From Bradyrhizobium sp. CCGB01 (GTDB taxonomy: Bacteria; Pseudomonadota; Alphaproteobacteria; Rhizobiales; Xanthobacteraceae), in the NCBI RefSeq assembly GCF_024199795.1, contig NZ_JANADK010000001.1, positions 1,798,001-1,862,000 of the forward strand: a DNA stretch of 64,000 nucleotides. The letters are read 5' to 3'. Below the pieces are notes generated by a model, which searched no databases, was not told where the DNA came from, and saw only the letters and a list, made by a program, of their open reading frames with translations. Below, in pieces: positions 11,455 through 21,207 of this stretch. Position 1 is the stretch's first letter. Each line of letters begins with the position of its first letter. The position numbers and the translations under genes were made by a program.

Positions 11455-11680
11455 CCGGGACACCCCGCCCGTGGACGTTCAGATCATCACGGCAGGTCTC
11501 CTGGCTCGCAGGTCGTTGCTCGCTTCCCGTCTTCCCGGTGCAGATAGCGCCAGTGACGATTTTCGGAAACAGCTCGCTGCTGACAGTTGCGGGGGCAGCG
11601 CCGGAATTCCACGCCAAAGCGCAGTCACCGGCTTCCCTCTTAGCCACTAAATCTTGCGATCCGGTGGAACCATGATTACT
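11455..11680 (-). ncRNA. Cobalamin riboswitch upstream of nrdAB
   Basis: On the reverse strand the conserved blocks are GGGAAGCCGGTG (near 11626-11638), CCGGCGCTGCCCCCGCAACT (near 11584-11604) and GCCAGGAGACCTGCC (near 11493-11508). The following G-rich stretch (about 11456-11478) is nearly identical to the one after the metE riboswitch. The aptamer ends about 100 bases before the nrdA ATG at 11355. High adenosylcobalamin should lower expression of the B12-independent reductase. Confidence 0.93.
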
Positions 11681-12399
11681 ATATGTAGCGATGGTTCGGG
11701 CCTCCTGTCAATGGCTGATAACGTGCCGATACCGATTTGCCTGCGGAATGCTGGAATCTCACGGGCTCTGAAAGCTCCCGATTCGCAGGCAAACGTGTGC
11801 TCATAGATTTGGGTAGAACGGTGAGGCCTGCGCACTCGCGTTGGAAACTGATCTTGCTTTGGCCACGATATCCGACCATGGCGAGTTCGATCACATTCTT
11901 CGTGACTCCGTTGACGTTCCGAACTTCGTCGCCAATGCCGGCGTGTACAAACCTAAGCCCGTAGGCTGGCCGGACGGCAGAGGCCGCGTCGAAAATTTGT
12001 CGCGACGACCGGAATGACATTCATCAGCGCCATGCCGGATGACCCTGAGCATGTCCTTCCAGTTCAGCTTGATAGCCTAACGACATCACTGCCGCTCGCA
12101 ACTCGCTTCCGTTCAGAAGGGTCCGTCGGCGAAAGCGCCGGAGCAAGACATCGAGGAATGACTCGCGCGAACCAGATCGGCATTGAGGCCGCGCGAATTC
12201 ACTCCACGGACGAAATTCCCGTCCAAAAGACTGACAGTGCAAAGAAGACCTGCATCCGACGCCACCAAAACAACGAGCGAGCCGCCGAGGTTCATGGCAC
12301 CACTCCTCTTTGTTGTGGTTATTGTTAGCATTATGCTCGCGGTGACCTGCCACTGAATTGTCATCCAGCGGCAGTTAGAGTCCCGAGGGTTTTGAAACG
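11681..12399. other. Unassigned DNA upstream of nrdA
   Basis: The nrdAB promoter should sit at the left end. The rest holds short frames only; a reverse-strand frame over 12110-12295 begins MNLGGSLVVLVASDAG and looks like an export signal, but its body is not recognisable. Probably a relic. Confidence 0.3.
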
Positions 12400-12970
12400 C
12401 TCTCCAAAACTAGGCCAGCCGGAGCTGGAATTTTCCGGATTCGGTTCATGCCGGCGGCGGGAGCCATTCAACAGCTATATCGGGCCTTGTTGCCAATCGC
12501 GCTGTGTGGGCGGACTTCGTTGTGGTTTCTACGCCATTCTCCATTTTCTGCCGGGCATCGTCAAGGCTGAGGAACCAGTGCGTGTTCAGGCATTCGTTTC
12601 TGAACTTGCCGTTGAAGGATTCGATGAAGCTGTTGTCCATTGGCTTGTTAGGCCTGGAGAAGTCGAGAACGACATTCTTCCTGATAAGCCCAGATGTCGA
12701 TATCGCGGGAGACGAACTCCGACCCCTGGTCGACGCGAGTGGTCTTGGGGCAGCCGACGGTTTTGCACGCGCGTTCCAAAGTCAGCACGACATCCTCGCC
12801 TCAATAGCTGAAGCGCGGATCGACAGCTGCAGAGAAACGACTGAAGATATCGACGATGGTAAGGCACACGAATCTTGCCACCGTTGGCGAGCTGGTCATG
12901 AACAAAGTCCATCGCCTAGGTCTCATTAATTTGACCTTCAGTGGATCTGAATTGGAAAATTGCCAGTTCA
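12400..12970 (-). mobile_element. IS3-family transposase (orfB) remnant, frameshifted
   Basis: Reverse-strand frames hold successive pieces of an IS3-family integrase-type transposase: WTLFMTSSPTVARF and TIVDIFSRFSAAVDPRFSY (right), then MDNSFIESFNGKFRNECLN and WFLSLDDARQKMEN (left). The DDE core is split across frames by several shifts and the ends are lost. Confidence 0.85.
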
Positions 12971-13100
12971 GACTGGCATCTTGGCGGAAGCAGGTCATGC
13001 CAGCATGGTGAATCAGAAGCACACTGATTTGGGAATCCCAAATCGATCCAACCTAACCCCATCCCGCTTTAGATGAAGGTTCAGCGGTAGGCCAGACGGT

Positions 13101-13523
13101 TTACACCGACCGGACGCGCTGCCACCGCGGCGGTATGCCTGATCCTAATGTTTCCCGCCGATCCCCACTCAGAACTTCCATCTGCGAGAACCCGCAGAGT
13201 ACCGGCTGTGCTATCTCCGGATTTTGGTCATCCATGGCTTGAAAATGCAAATGGGGAAGCATCGAATTTCCTGAACTTCCGGCTTTGCCTACGGCGTCCC
13301 CCACCTCTACTAGCCGACGTTTGCACAAATCGAACCCCGCCGTAGATGGGAAGCACAAATAGAGACGGCCATCGAACACGATTACGAAATTGCCGAAAAG
13401 GTCCCGCCAACTGCGGCGCGTCACCTTAGAAAGAATGCGCACCCGAAGTAGGTCCAACGGTAACGACTCTCGATCTTCCGACTCGCACCAGCTGTCAAGC
13501 ACCTCACCATGTGACGCTGACAT
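13101..13523 (-). pseudogene. M23-type metallopeptidase remnant
   Basis: A 140-residue reverse frame contains GNFVIVFDGRLYLCFPS, then VEVGDAVGKAGSSGNSMLPH followed by LHFQAMDD. This is the pattern of the C-terminal half of M23 (LytM-type) peptidases, where the HLHF motif supplies a zinc ligand. The N-terminal half with the HxxxD ligand pair is missing, and the stretch between the pieces is distorted, so this is probably a dead gene. Call based on one motif and its surroundings. Confidence 0.5.
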
Positions 13524-13873
13524 CCATTTCCCAGGAGAGAGCGTTCGCCGCCCGCTCTACGAAGAATAGATGGCGGAACGACATACCTGATCTGAAGATG
13601 TGACGACCCATCGGCGGAGTCCGTCGAGCTCGCTACGGCACGGGGTTCTGCGGTGAGTGGGGCTTGCCGATACATCCGCGAGCCGGTGCCACTCCCCGGA
13701 GCTGGTAGGTTGAACTTAGATCGGACCGCGCCCCTAATGATTAATCATCAGGCGATACTCAGGCCGCATTAATAGGCGGGCGAGAGGGGCGATCCCAATT
13801 TGCCCTGACCGCGAGGAAGTTCGTGTCGTGAACATTTCTTCAGCGGTTTAGCGATCAAACGGAAGGTCAGACG
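13524..13873. other. Intergenic, nothing recognised
   Basis: Separates the peptidase remnant (reverse) from the cytochrome pseudogene (forward). No coding or regulatory feature could be supported. Confidence 0.35.
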
Positions 13874-15657
13874 ATGATCCGTACTCTCTTTCTGATCGGC
13901 TTAACGTTTGTCCTCACGTCGAGATTGAGCGCCCAGGGAACCGACGCCAATCCGAACTATGTTGAGCAAGGTGCGGATTGGAGCACGACAGCGAGAGCGG
14001 ACTTCTATTCGCGCGATCAGGGCTCGCGCTTGATCACACTGTCTTGGATGCAGGCTCTGAAGCAAAGGAACGGACAACCGTTCATCGCATGGTCTATCAC
14101 GATACGGTTATCTACCGAATCCTGGAAACGCGGCCAACCTTCCCGTCGGCTTTCATGCTTCTGGCCCTCAAGACTTCCAGGTCGTCGGAATGACCTGCTC
14201 CGCATGTCACACGCGCCAGATTGAAGTTGACGGTCAGGTGTATCGCGTCGATGGCGGTCCGGCGTTTGTGGACTTCTACGCACTGCTTAGCGATCTGGAC
14301 AAGGCAGTCGGCGATGTGATTGCCAGCGATAGCTCGTTCGCTCCGTTTGCTGCAGTTGTTCTGCGGTCCGAAACGCCGGATCCGGCCGACGTCGCAGATC
14401 TTCGTCGATAGACGCCTGGTACTTGCGGTTTCATACCCTCATGGTCCGCGCACTACCCAAGAACGGCTGGGGAGTTGGCCGTCTAGATGCGGTCGGGATG
14501 ATCTTCAACCGCGTATCGGGACTCGACATCGGCCCGCCACCCGACTTCATGATTCCGGAAAACATGAAAACCGCCGATGCTCCAGTGAGATATCCATTCC
14601 TTTGGAATGCGCCGCGGCAAGACAAGACACAGTGGCCGGGATTCGCAAAAAAACGGAAGTGACATCTTGGGGCTGGCTCGGAACGTGGGCGAGGTTCTGG
14701 GGGTTTTCGCCACGTTCGAACCGAAACGTCAGGGTGCGGTCATCAACTTCCTCAACAATAATTCCGCCAACTTCGACGGCCTGAGCAAGCTCGAAAACTT
14801 GGTAAAGCGAATTGGCCCTCCGAAATGGCCTTGGAAGATCGACGCTGCCCCGGCGACCAAGGGCAAGCTGATTTTCGAAAGAGATCCCGCGGAAGGTGGA
14901 TGTAGCGCATGCCATGGAATTCAAGAGGGCGAGCAGCGCTTTCCATTCATCAAGACGTGGAGAACTGCGGTCCAGAACGTTGGAACCGATACACGGGAAT
15001 ACGACGTCCTCGCTTGGAAAGCGAATACCGGCGTGCTGAAAGGAGCGTACATTCCCCTGGCGACCGCCCCACTGAAGGACAATGACCAAGTTCTTAACAT
15101 TCTTGCTACCTCGGTTATTGGTTCAAATCGCAGAACACGTGTTGACCCGCTTCCACCAACGCGCGGGTCGCCGCAGCGCCAGATCCGGGGTCGTCCGACA
15201 CACCGGAGTCTCTGGGGCTAGTACGATTACCGCCAACGCTGCAGGATCTGCTAACGGCATTCGATACTGCCAGCACGTCGGCAGCGATCGAACAGACCAA
15301 GCGGCAGGGAGCAGAACGAGCGTCTCGCAATCGTCTCCCTCCATGGGGCGCTTACGAGGCTCGTGTTCTGCAGGGTATTTGGGCAGCCGCACCCTATCTT
15401 CATAACGGCTCGGTCCCCACCTTGGCGGAATTGCTCAAGACATCAGGGCACCGCACATCACAGTTTAGCGTTGGACGGAAATACGACATCGAAAACGTTG
15501 GTCTTGCGACTACCCAGGAGCCGCCGCTGAGCGAACACGATCCGTAACGGATTGCAGTGATATCAATACTGGAAACAGCCGATGTGGCCACGAGTACGGG
15601 ACGAGTTTGAGCGACCAAGACAAAAAAGCGTTGCTTGAATACCTCAAGACACTGTGA
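13874..15657 (+). pseudogene. Di-haem c-type cytochrome (RoxA-like / cytochrome c peroxidase-like), heavily frameshifted
   Basis: Starts with an export signal (MIRTLFLIGLTFVLTSRLSA) and then reads through at least five frames. Two haem-binding CxxCH sites are visible: MTCSACHTRQ near 14190-14215 and GGCSACHGIQ near 14900-14930. Between them are VGRLDAVGMIFNRVSGLDI and LGVFATFEPKRQGAVINFL; the end reads TLAELLKTSG, FSVGRKYDIENVG and finally ALLEYLKTL with a stop at 15655-15657. This is the layout of RoxA-like di-haem periplasmic cytochromes, about 600 residues when intact. Dead in this strain. Confidence 0.72.
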
Positions 15658-16586
15658 CCCGCTGCAGCGTTCCCTGTTGAGCGGATTTCGGACAAAACGG
15701 GCCGTTACTCAGACCCTCGCGCAGCCAGATAGAAGGTCCCCTTTGCGCTAGAATCGCCCTATCGGCGAGGACGCCTTCTGGCCACCGCATCAGATCACTG
15801 CGACGCGAAATATGGTCGCTATCGGGATATAGGGGACTCTAGCGAGCTGTCCGTGCGGCTTTATGGATTCACGGCTCTAGTCTTCCGGCCAAAGCGCGCT
15901 GCTCACGCTTCCTTACATGTGCAGTGACAAAGCCACGCGTTCCAAACGCGGGGCCATCCCGTTCTATCAGAAGCCGCGCCTCTTGGGCGCGCTTGCTCAC
16001 ACCGCTTTTGCCGAAACTTGAGCGGGGGCTAACAAAGACGCAAAAATTGGTCCTCTACTCCGACTCTCTGAGCACTTTGATTGAGAGCCGAGATTAGTTA
16101 CAGGACCGTACCAAGCCCCAGCCCATCCCGATCCAAAGCCGTCAGCCAATGCGACTGCGACGAGCCAAATGGTTGGATCACTGCTGGGCGTCAATAATAG
16201 CGCCAGGATCTCATCTCGATTGAAAATCGAGAAATCCCATTGATCGAGAGGTACTGGCCACGCCGGGACCTCATCGCGGCAGTCATCCGCCACCCTCCCG
16301 GTCCTTTCCAAGGCATTCGCACGGTGCAATGGCATGATCGGATCCCTTGTGGTCCTCCAGGATCATGCCGGGAACTAAACTAATCTTTAGGGGACGATTC
16401 CACCTCGGCACGAATAGCTACTGCGATGGCGCATGGGTGCAGGCGGACGGAGTGTTTGCTGGGGAGTTTCTGTCGGCCAGTTGCGGCGATTGATCTCAGG
16501 GAATCTTTCGATGCTGAATGTCAAGAACAATGGTTCCGCTCGTTCTGAACTCATATAGGGTGCTGGCTCAGAGGCGTTTTTTTACC
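15658..16586. other. Unassigned DNA
   Basis: About 0.9 kb without a recognisable gene. A reverse-strand frame over 15997-16335 (with FNRDEILALLLTPSSDPTIW) is open for 112 residues but matches nothing I know. Confidence 0.3.
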
Positions 16587-16814
16587 ATGGCGTCCCGTTG
16601 GGGGACTGCCACGCGGTACAAAGTCGTCGTGGTGGACACCAGCAGGCGAGTTGTTTTCGCGGCGAAGCTTGACTGCAATGACGAGCAGACCGCGAAACAT
16701 CGCGCTGAGCAAATGTGTGGCGAGCATGACGTTGAGCTTTGGGAAGCCGATTGCCTCGTTGCGATCTTTCGAAGCGCGAGGTCAGCGGCAGCCACGGGCG
16801 ACCGCGCCTTCTAA
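16587..16814 (+). CDS. Small conserved-type protein of unknown function (75 aa)
   Basis: From the ATG at 16587 the product begins MASRWGTATRYKVVVVDTSR and contains CNDEQTAKHRAEQ and DVELWEADCLVAIF. This pattern (short beta strands, a helix, then a GHDVELWxxxR-like strand) is common among small uncharacterised rhizobial proteins. The frame is open upstream to 16518, but the shorter start fits the usual length. Function unknown. Flanked by an IS relic on the right. Confidence 0.5.
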   Translation: MASRWGTATRYKVVVVDTSRRVVFAAKLDCNDEQTAKHRAEQMCGEHDVELWEADCLVAIFRSARSAAATGDRAF

Positions 16815-16859
16815 GGGACTTGGTGCCGGGGCTAGCATTTCCATCCCAACAGAATTCAA

Positions 16860-17090
16860 CCGGCAATGGCGTCGTCTAGCAACCGTTTCAGCCGCGTGTT
16901 CTCATCCTCCAGCGTCTTCAGCCGCTTGGCCTCCGAGGCTTCCAGCCCCCCGAACCCGGCCTTCCATTTGTAGATGCTGTCGTCGCTGACGCCATGCTTG
17001 CGGCACGGATCGGCGATCTCATGCTCCTTCAAGTTCCCGATGATCTGCTCTATGCTCTGGTCCTTGTCGTGGGCTAAACGAACTTCAAAC
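16860..17090 (-). mobile_element. IS3-family orfA fragment
   Basis: Reverse frame with EQIIGNLKEHEIADPCRKHG, DDSIYKWKAGFGGLEASEAK and LKTLEDENTRLKRLLDDAIA: the helix-turn-helix and leucine-zipper parts of an IS3-family (IS407-like) OrfA. It abuts and truncates the IS66 relic to its right. Confidence 0.85.
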
Positions 17091-17094
17091 TGGA

Positions 17095-18607
17095 TTAAAC
17101 CCGCGGGCAAGGTCGGCTGCCTCGGCAGCGCATCTGGTAGTCGTCGCTCTGACGATTGAGCGGCAGATGCAGGCCGTACTTGGCGAACAGGATATGGGCC
17201 AGCAGCTTTGGCCCTGCACGCCCGCGCGCAATCGGATGCGAGGGGGCCGGCGGCTGGGTGATCGCTTCGCAGGCCCGGCAGACGAGCTTCTCGCGCACGT
17301 GCTGGATCACCTTCCACTGGCGCGGAACGAGCTCCAGCGTCTCGGTCACGTCCTCGCCAATCTTGCGCAATCGGCTGTCGCCGCAATGGGCAGATCGCAG
17401 GTGTCGGATAGACGATGCGCTACCGTGGCAGATGCTCCGGCAGTGGCCGGCGGGCTGGCTTGCGGCGCTCGAACGATGGCACCGCAATCTTCTCGGCTGC
17501 CATCTGCGCTGTGGTCGCAGCTTGCGCCGCGTTATCCTCCAGGTCGGCGAGCTGTAGCTCGAGCTGGTCCAGCAATGCGCCCCGCTCAGAGGACTGTCCG
17601 AACTGCTCGTGCCGGAGCTTCTTGATCGTGAGCTTGAGCTTCTCGATCAGCAAGGTCCCCGCCTGGGCTTCGGCTTCCGCGGCCAACCGGGCCGCTCGCT
17701 CGGCGCGCAGCATCGCCTGCAGCGTGGTCACATCGTCGGGAAGAGAATCATCGGCGCCCATCGCCGACCAGAGAATCACAAGACGCGGTCTCTGTCCGAA
17801 CCGCTGATCGTGCCACCGATTAAAATCCCAGCGATCAGCCAGCCGCCTGCGGTCGCCAGGTATGTTGCGGCATCCGCCAGTCGATGCCCTCCAGCAGGTA
17901 GCCAAGCTGGGCGGGGGTGATTGTCACCACGCCATCAGCCGACGACGGCCACAGGAAGCGGCCGCGCTCCAGCCGCTTGGCATAAAGCGACATGCCCAGT
18001 CCATCGTGCCAAAGGATATTGATCAGCTTGCCCGCTTTTGCCACGGAACACGTAGAGATCGCCGCCGTGCGGGTCTCGCTTGAAGGCTTCCTGCACCAGC
18101 AAGCCCAGCGAGTTCATGCCGCGACGCATATCGGTGTGGCCGGTCGCAATCCACACCCGCACGCCCGACGCAACGGGAATCACCGCAGGCGTCCATCTGC
18201 CAGCGCCGCCACGGCGGCCTTCAGCGTCGCCGCGTCGACCGCGCCCGTGATCCGCATCCGAGCCCCGGCAGCAAACTCGATCTCGATCGACCCGCCGCTG
18301 CTGGCCGGCGTGGCTGGACAAGGCGTCGGCCCTGATTCCGCGACCACCATCGCCGGTACGAAGCCCGGTTGATCGGCGGCATCCTTCGGCTCCGGCCGAA
18401 ACGACCGTCGCCACGCAGCAGCAATGAACGCGACACGCCATACCGCCGCGCTGTTGCCGCGACTTGGCGCGGCGCCTGTAAGCTCTCCAGAACGATCTTG
18501 AGCTTCTCATCCTCGGACCAGCGCCGCCGCCGGCCCGTGTCCACCACCTCAAGCCGTTCGACTTGGGCACTGCGCCTATCACTGTCCATAAGGACAGTTC
18601 TCAACAA
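17095..18607 (-). mobile_element. IS66-family element, truncated and frameshifted (tnpA, tnpB, tnpC pieces)
   Basis: On the reverse strand: a TnpA piece (18607-18400, [20 protein letters not shown]), a TnpB piece (about 18200-17940, VWIATGHTDMRRGMNSLGLL and GGDLYVFRGKSGQ) and a TnpC N-terminal piece (about 17800-17100, LRHEQFGQSSERGALLDQLE, then DVTETLELVPRQWKVIQHVR and REKLVCRACEAITQPPAPSH). TnpC is cut off at about 17100 by the IS3 piece. Several frameshifts; not mobile by itself. Confidence 0.88.
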
Positions 18608-18750
18608 AACGCCTCATTCGGCAAGGCGGCCTTCACCGGAGGGATACGCTGAAATTCTGAGAGCGATTTAGAAATTTGAAGCGGCGGAAATGAGCGGGCG
18701 GTGCCGTCATACAATCACTAAGCCCCGCGGCAATTTGCTCAAGACATCGG

Positions 18751-18978
18751 TTGTACCGGGCAATTGAAGCCGGGAAGAAGTGGCCCTCACTGGAAGGCAA
18801 GCCAATCGAACTTGATATCGAGATCGATATCAGCGGTCTCGGGGCCGCGACCCCAGTCCTCCCACTTCGTGATTCCTCGGGTGTGGTGATAAGGAGCGGT
18901 GGCGGCACGGAAGTGACAATGCCTCATTCCGTGCTGATAGGTAATTTCGCGACATGGATATCGCTCAGCGAACCTTAA
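18751..18978 (+). CDS. Hypothetical ORF followed at once by a terminator-like hairpin
   Basis: An open frame of up to 75 residues (from TTG 18751) with GKPIELDIEIDISGLGAATP, ending at the TAA at 18976-18978. Nothing is recognised. The stop overlaps the first base pairs of a hairpin with a T-tract, an arrangement expected of a real gene end. It could also be the tail of a gene cut by the IS66 relic on its left. Low confidence. Confidence 0.28.
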   Translation: MYRAIEAGKKWPSLEGKPIELDIEIDISGLGAATPVLPLRDSSGVVIRSGGGTEVTMPHSVLIGNFATWISLSEP

Positions 18979-19005
18979 ATAGCACTCGTTACGGTGCTAT
19001 TTTCT
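18977..19005 (+). terminator. Rho-independent-type terminator
   Basis: A 9-bp inverted repeat (18977-18985 and 18994-19002, AAATAGCAC / GTGCTATTT) with an 8-base loop runs into TTTTCTT. The stem is AT-rich, so strength is moderate. Confidence 0.5.
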
Positions 19006-19059
19006 TATCGGCACAAGGTCTTGCTACACTTCAGAAATGGTCAAGAAAGAAGAATCCGT

Positions 19060-19260
19060 CTTCGATAGACTTGCTCGCCTGCTCAAAGAGGGGGCGAGGA
19101 CATTCCGGCGCGTCTGGCGCCGAATGTCCTTTGCATTTGTTCTGCCGGCGCTTTGCCCGGCCCGGATTTCTGTTCCATCGATGCTCCGGGTGGCTACGAT
19201 GACCAGAAATCCTTCATGGGCAAAACCCGTCAATTGTGTCTCACATGCTCTGACAGCGAG
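19060..19260 (-). repeat. Relic of an IS3-type element 5' region (copy 1 of 3)
   Basis: Read on the reverse strand it carries CCCGGGCAAAGCGCCGGCAG and AAGGACATTCGGCGCC, closely matching 46400-46480 (forward) and 49912-50050 (reverse). In the forward copy this sequence leads directly into an IS3 OrfA, which identifies its origin. Confidence 0.6.
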
Positions 19261-19328
19261 CCCTGATGAACCAGAGCCTCTCGCTGATCAGTCTTCAGTT
19301 CCTGGCTGCTGCGCACAAGCCGGGTCGG

Positions 19329-19505
19329 TCAAACAAAAAAGAGATCGCAGATGCCATCCAATGGGTACTCCTCGCATTGAGGGTATACCGTGTCGGCTAC
19401 CCGCGCCTTGGCGTCGACCGATTGTGCGGCAACCCCAGCGACGAAAGTCGGCACTGCCGCTGTAAGCGCCACGGCGCTCGCAGTTAAAAAAGCCAATTTT
19501 TTCAT
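19329..19505 (-). CDS. Small exported peptide, 58 aa, two cysteines
   Basis: From the ATG at 19505 the peptide starts MKKLAFLTASAVALTAAVPT, a textbook Sec signal (two Lys, a hydrophobic core, then FVAGVAA with AxA-like cleavage near residue 27). The mature part is about 30 residues, with two Cys in YPQCEEYPLDGICDLFFV. The upstream GGGAG is a modest ribosome binding site 11-15 bases before the start. No family recognised. Position between an IS relic and a small gene gives no clue to its job. The signal-peptide call is strong; expression is unknown. Confidence 0.55.
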   Translation of the reverse strand: MKKLAFLTASAVALTAAVPTFVAGVAAQSVDAKARVADTVYPQCEEYPLDGICDLFFV

Positions 19506-19700
19506 TCGAGAGGCGCTCCCTTAGATTGGTCTCAGCCGCCCTCAATGTGTCCTATATGGCGATCCCACGAGCTGTAAACTCCATGCTTTGATGGGATCCA
19601 TCTACAGTATGGATGAGTATCGCGCCTTCGAGATCGCCGTTTGCGATAGTCGCATAATCCCGGGTCTAAGACTCGCAAACAGCATCGGTATGATCGGGAC

Positions 19701-20090
19701 ATGCTTCCGACAGGTCATGAAGCCTCCCCCGAGGGTCTCGAAGAGTACAAAGCGATCTACAAAGAAGCGTACGGTGAAGAAATCACCCGGCCCGACGCAG
19801 CTGAAATGACCCGCCGACTCCTCTCGCTCTACCAGCTCTTCGGCCGACCTTTGTCATATCGACGAAGAGCAGCGAGCCTCTCCATCGCCTCCTCGTCTCG
19901 ATTCAGCACAGCCCTGATGCAGTCAAATGTATGCTGCCCCTCTTCGGTCTTCGAGTACTGCGTCATCCCTTTTGCCAGCTTGGCAATTGTGCCCCGTGAA
20001 ATCGAACGTCGTCGACGACTCCCTTACTTGTTCATACTTAGTGTGAGAAACGAAAATAGCTCGCAGCTGAGCCATATTTTGCCGATTTAG
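19701..20090 (+). CDS. Small protein of a plasmid/ICE-associated type, C-terminal part doubtful
   Basis: The ATG at 19701 starts MLPTGHEASPEGLEEYKAIY, followed by KEAYGEEITRPDAAEMTRRL and LSLYQLFGRPL. This first 50 residues resembles short proteins often seen on conjugative elements (pattern Y-x-E-x-[YF]-G-E-E-[IL]..A-x-[ED]-M..RLL-x-LY-x-LL..PL). Those proteins stop soon after the PL; here the frame runs on for about 75 unrelated residues, so the true stop has probably been lost by a frameshift. Function unknown. Confidence 0.4.
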   Translation: MLPTGHEASPEGLEEYKAIYKEAYGEEITRPDAAEMTRRLLSLYQLFGRPLSYRRRAASLSIASSSRFSTALMQSNVCCPSSVFEYCVIPFASLAIVPREIERRRRLPYLFILSVRNENSSQLSHILPI

Positions 20091-20140
20091 CATGAACTCC
20101 GGTCGTGCATCAAAGAGGCGCGGCCGCTAGATTTCGACGC

Positions 20141-20392
20141 ATGTCGCGCACCACGTCAATCTTCTCGGTTTCTTTGCCACCCGAGATGCTCGCCGAACTC
20201 GAGCGGGCGCGGAAGGTAGAGTCTCGCACTCGATCCGAGCTTATACGCGAAGCGTTACGCCGGTACTTCAGAGTGGATGCGTTCAGACGTTCGACTGGTC
20301 AAGACGTCTGCGAAACCAGCATAATTAGACGACCTTGGCCACAGCGTCGGTCAAGTCGGCCGTCGCCTTACATTTCCGACACTATGGGCTGA
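20141..20392 (+). CDS. Ribbon-helix-helix (CopG/MetJ-type) DNA-binding protein, orphan antitoxin-like
   Basis: From the ATG at 20141: MSRTTSIFSVSLPPEMLAEL, then ESRTRSELIREALRRYF. The strand SIFSVSLP and the helices that follow form an RHH domain over residues 1-45; such proteins are antitoxins or small repressors that bind operator DNA as dimers. No toxin gene is recognisable on either side, and the C-terminal half (to 20392) has no usual antitoxin tail, so the gene may be truncated. Confidence 0.6.
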   Translation: MSRTTSIFSVSLPPEMLAELERARKVESRTRSELIREALRRYFRVDAFRRSTGQDVCETSIIRRPWPQRRSSRPSPYISDTMG

Positions 20393-20696
20393 ACCAGACA
20401 TTGGTTGAGAAGGGAGGCACAAGCAAAGCGCAGCTCAGGCGGGACGCAGTCGCTCGAATTGCAAGCTGCCTTCCGAGCCGAAAGGGGAGATACCAACTCC
20501 CATCCTCTCAATCCACCACCATCGGCTGCTTATGGTCAAAGCGTTAGCAACGGCCCGTTCACGCGTGTGAAAGAAGATCGACAACCAGCAGCCTGGAATC
20601 GTACTCCTCGTACGTGCTAAGCATGATCTGGCCAACGGCCAAATTGTGCACGGGATCGATGACTGAGGGCGAGTCGTAAGTTAGTGGAACAGGGCG
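20393..20696. other. Unassigned DNA
   Basis: No toxin gene, IS or regulatory site could be supported between the RHH gene and the duplicated block. Confidence 0.35.
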
Positions 20697-20700
20697 TTAA

Positions 20701-21070
20701 TCAAGACCACAAAGTGAACGTAAAGTGGGTTCCTTCCCGGCAATCAAACATGCAGGTACGACCGCAGCTGATCTTCTCTGCAAAGTAGGCTGCGGTATCG
20801 TGATCGAAGCCGACGTACTCCGAGGCGCTTCGGAGCGAGCTGCAAGCGCGCCCCCGTTCCATAGTGCTGCAAGCTAGGTAACGAGCCGCTGAAGCGACAG
20901 TTGTAATCGTACTGGAATCCGTTCGCGTTATTTCCGCGTACAAAGACGCCGGTCCTGCTGTAACCCCGCGTTTCCTACTCATAGACGCTCACAACTTCGC
21001 GCCGAAGGCCGTGCGCAAATGCGGTTGCTGCCGCGGCAGCTAAACTGGTTTCATTACGCAACACACCAAC
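20701..21070 (-). pseudogene. Dead copy of the Cys-containing 125-aa protein encoded at 53825-54202
   Basis: Compared with copy B, this copy has a TAG in place of a codon in VYEHET (near 20977-20985) and lacks 2 bases in the stretch encoding RLGVYIGF (near 20812-20820), which shifts the frame. The ending with CMFDCREG and FTFTLWS is still readable in part. Confidence 0.6.
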
Positions 21071-21207
21071 ATGCACATCGCAATTGAAGCGCTTGCCGGC
21101 CGACCTCGTTGCGCGAGGAACCTACAAGGTTTGGCAGGCGGCTAACTCAGCAGGATTAGGTATGCTAAAGGCTTCTGTTGTGCAGTTCCAAACGAAGGAG
21201 GCCTCAG

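Noticed and set aside
19860..20020. Reverse-strand 45-codon reading MTQYSKTEEGQHTFDCIRAV
   Set aside because: No ribosome binding site or recognised family, and it overlaps the doubtful end of the forward small gene.
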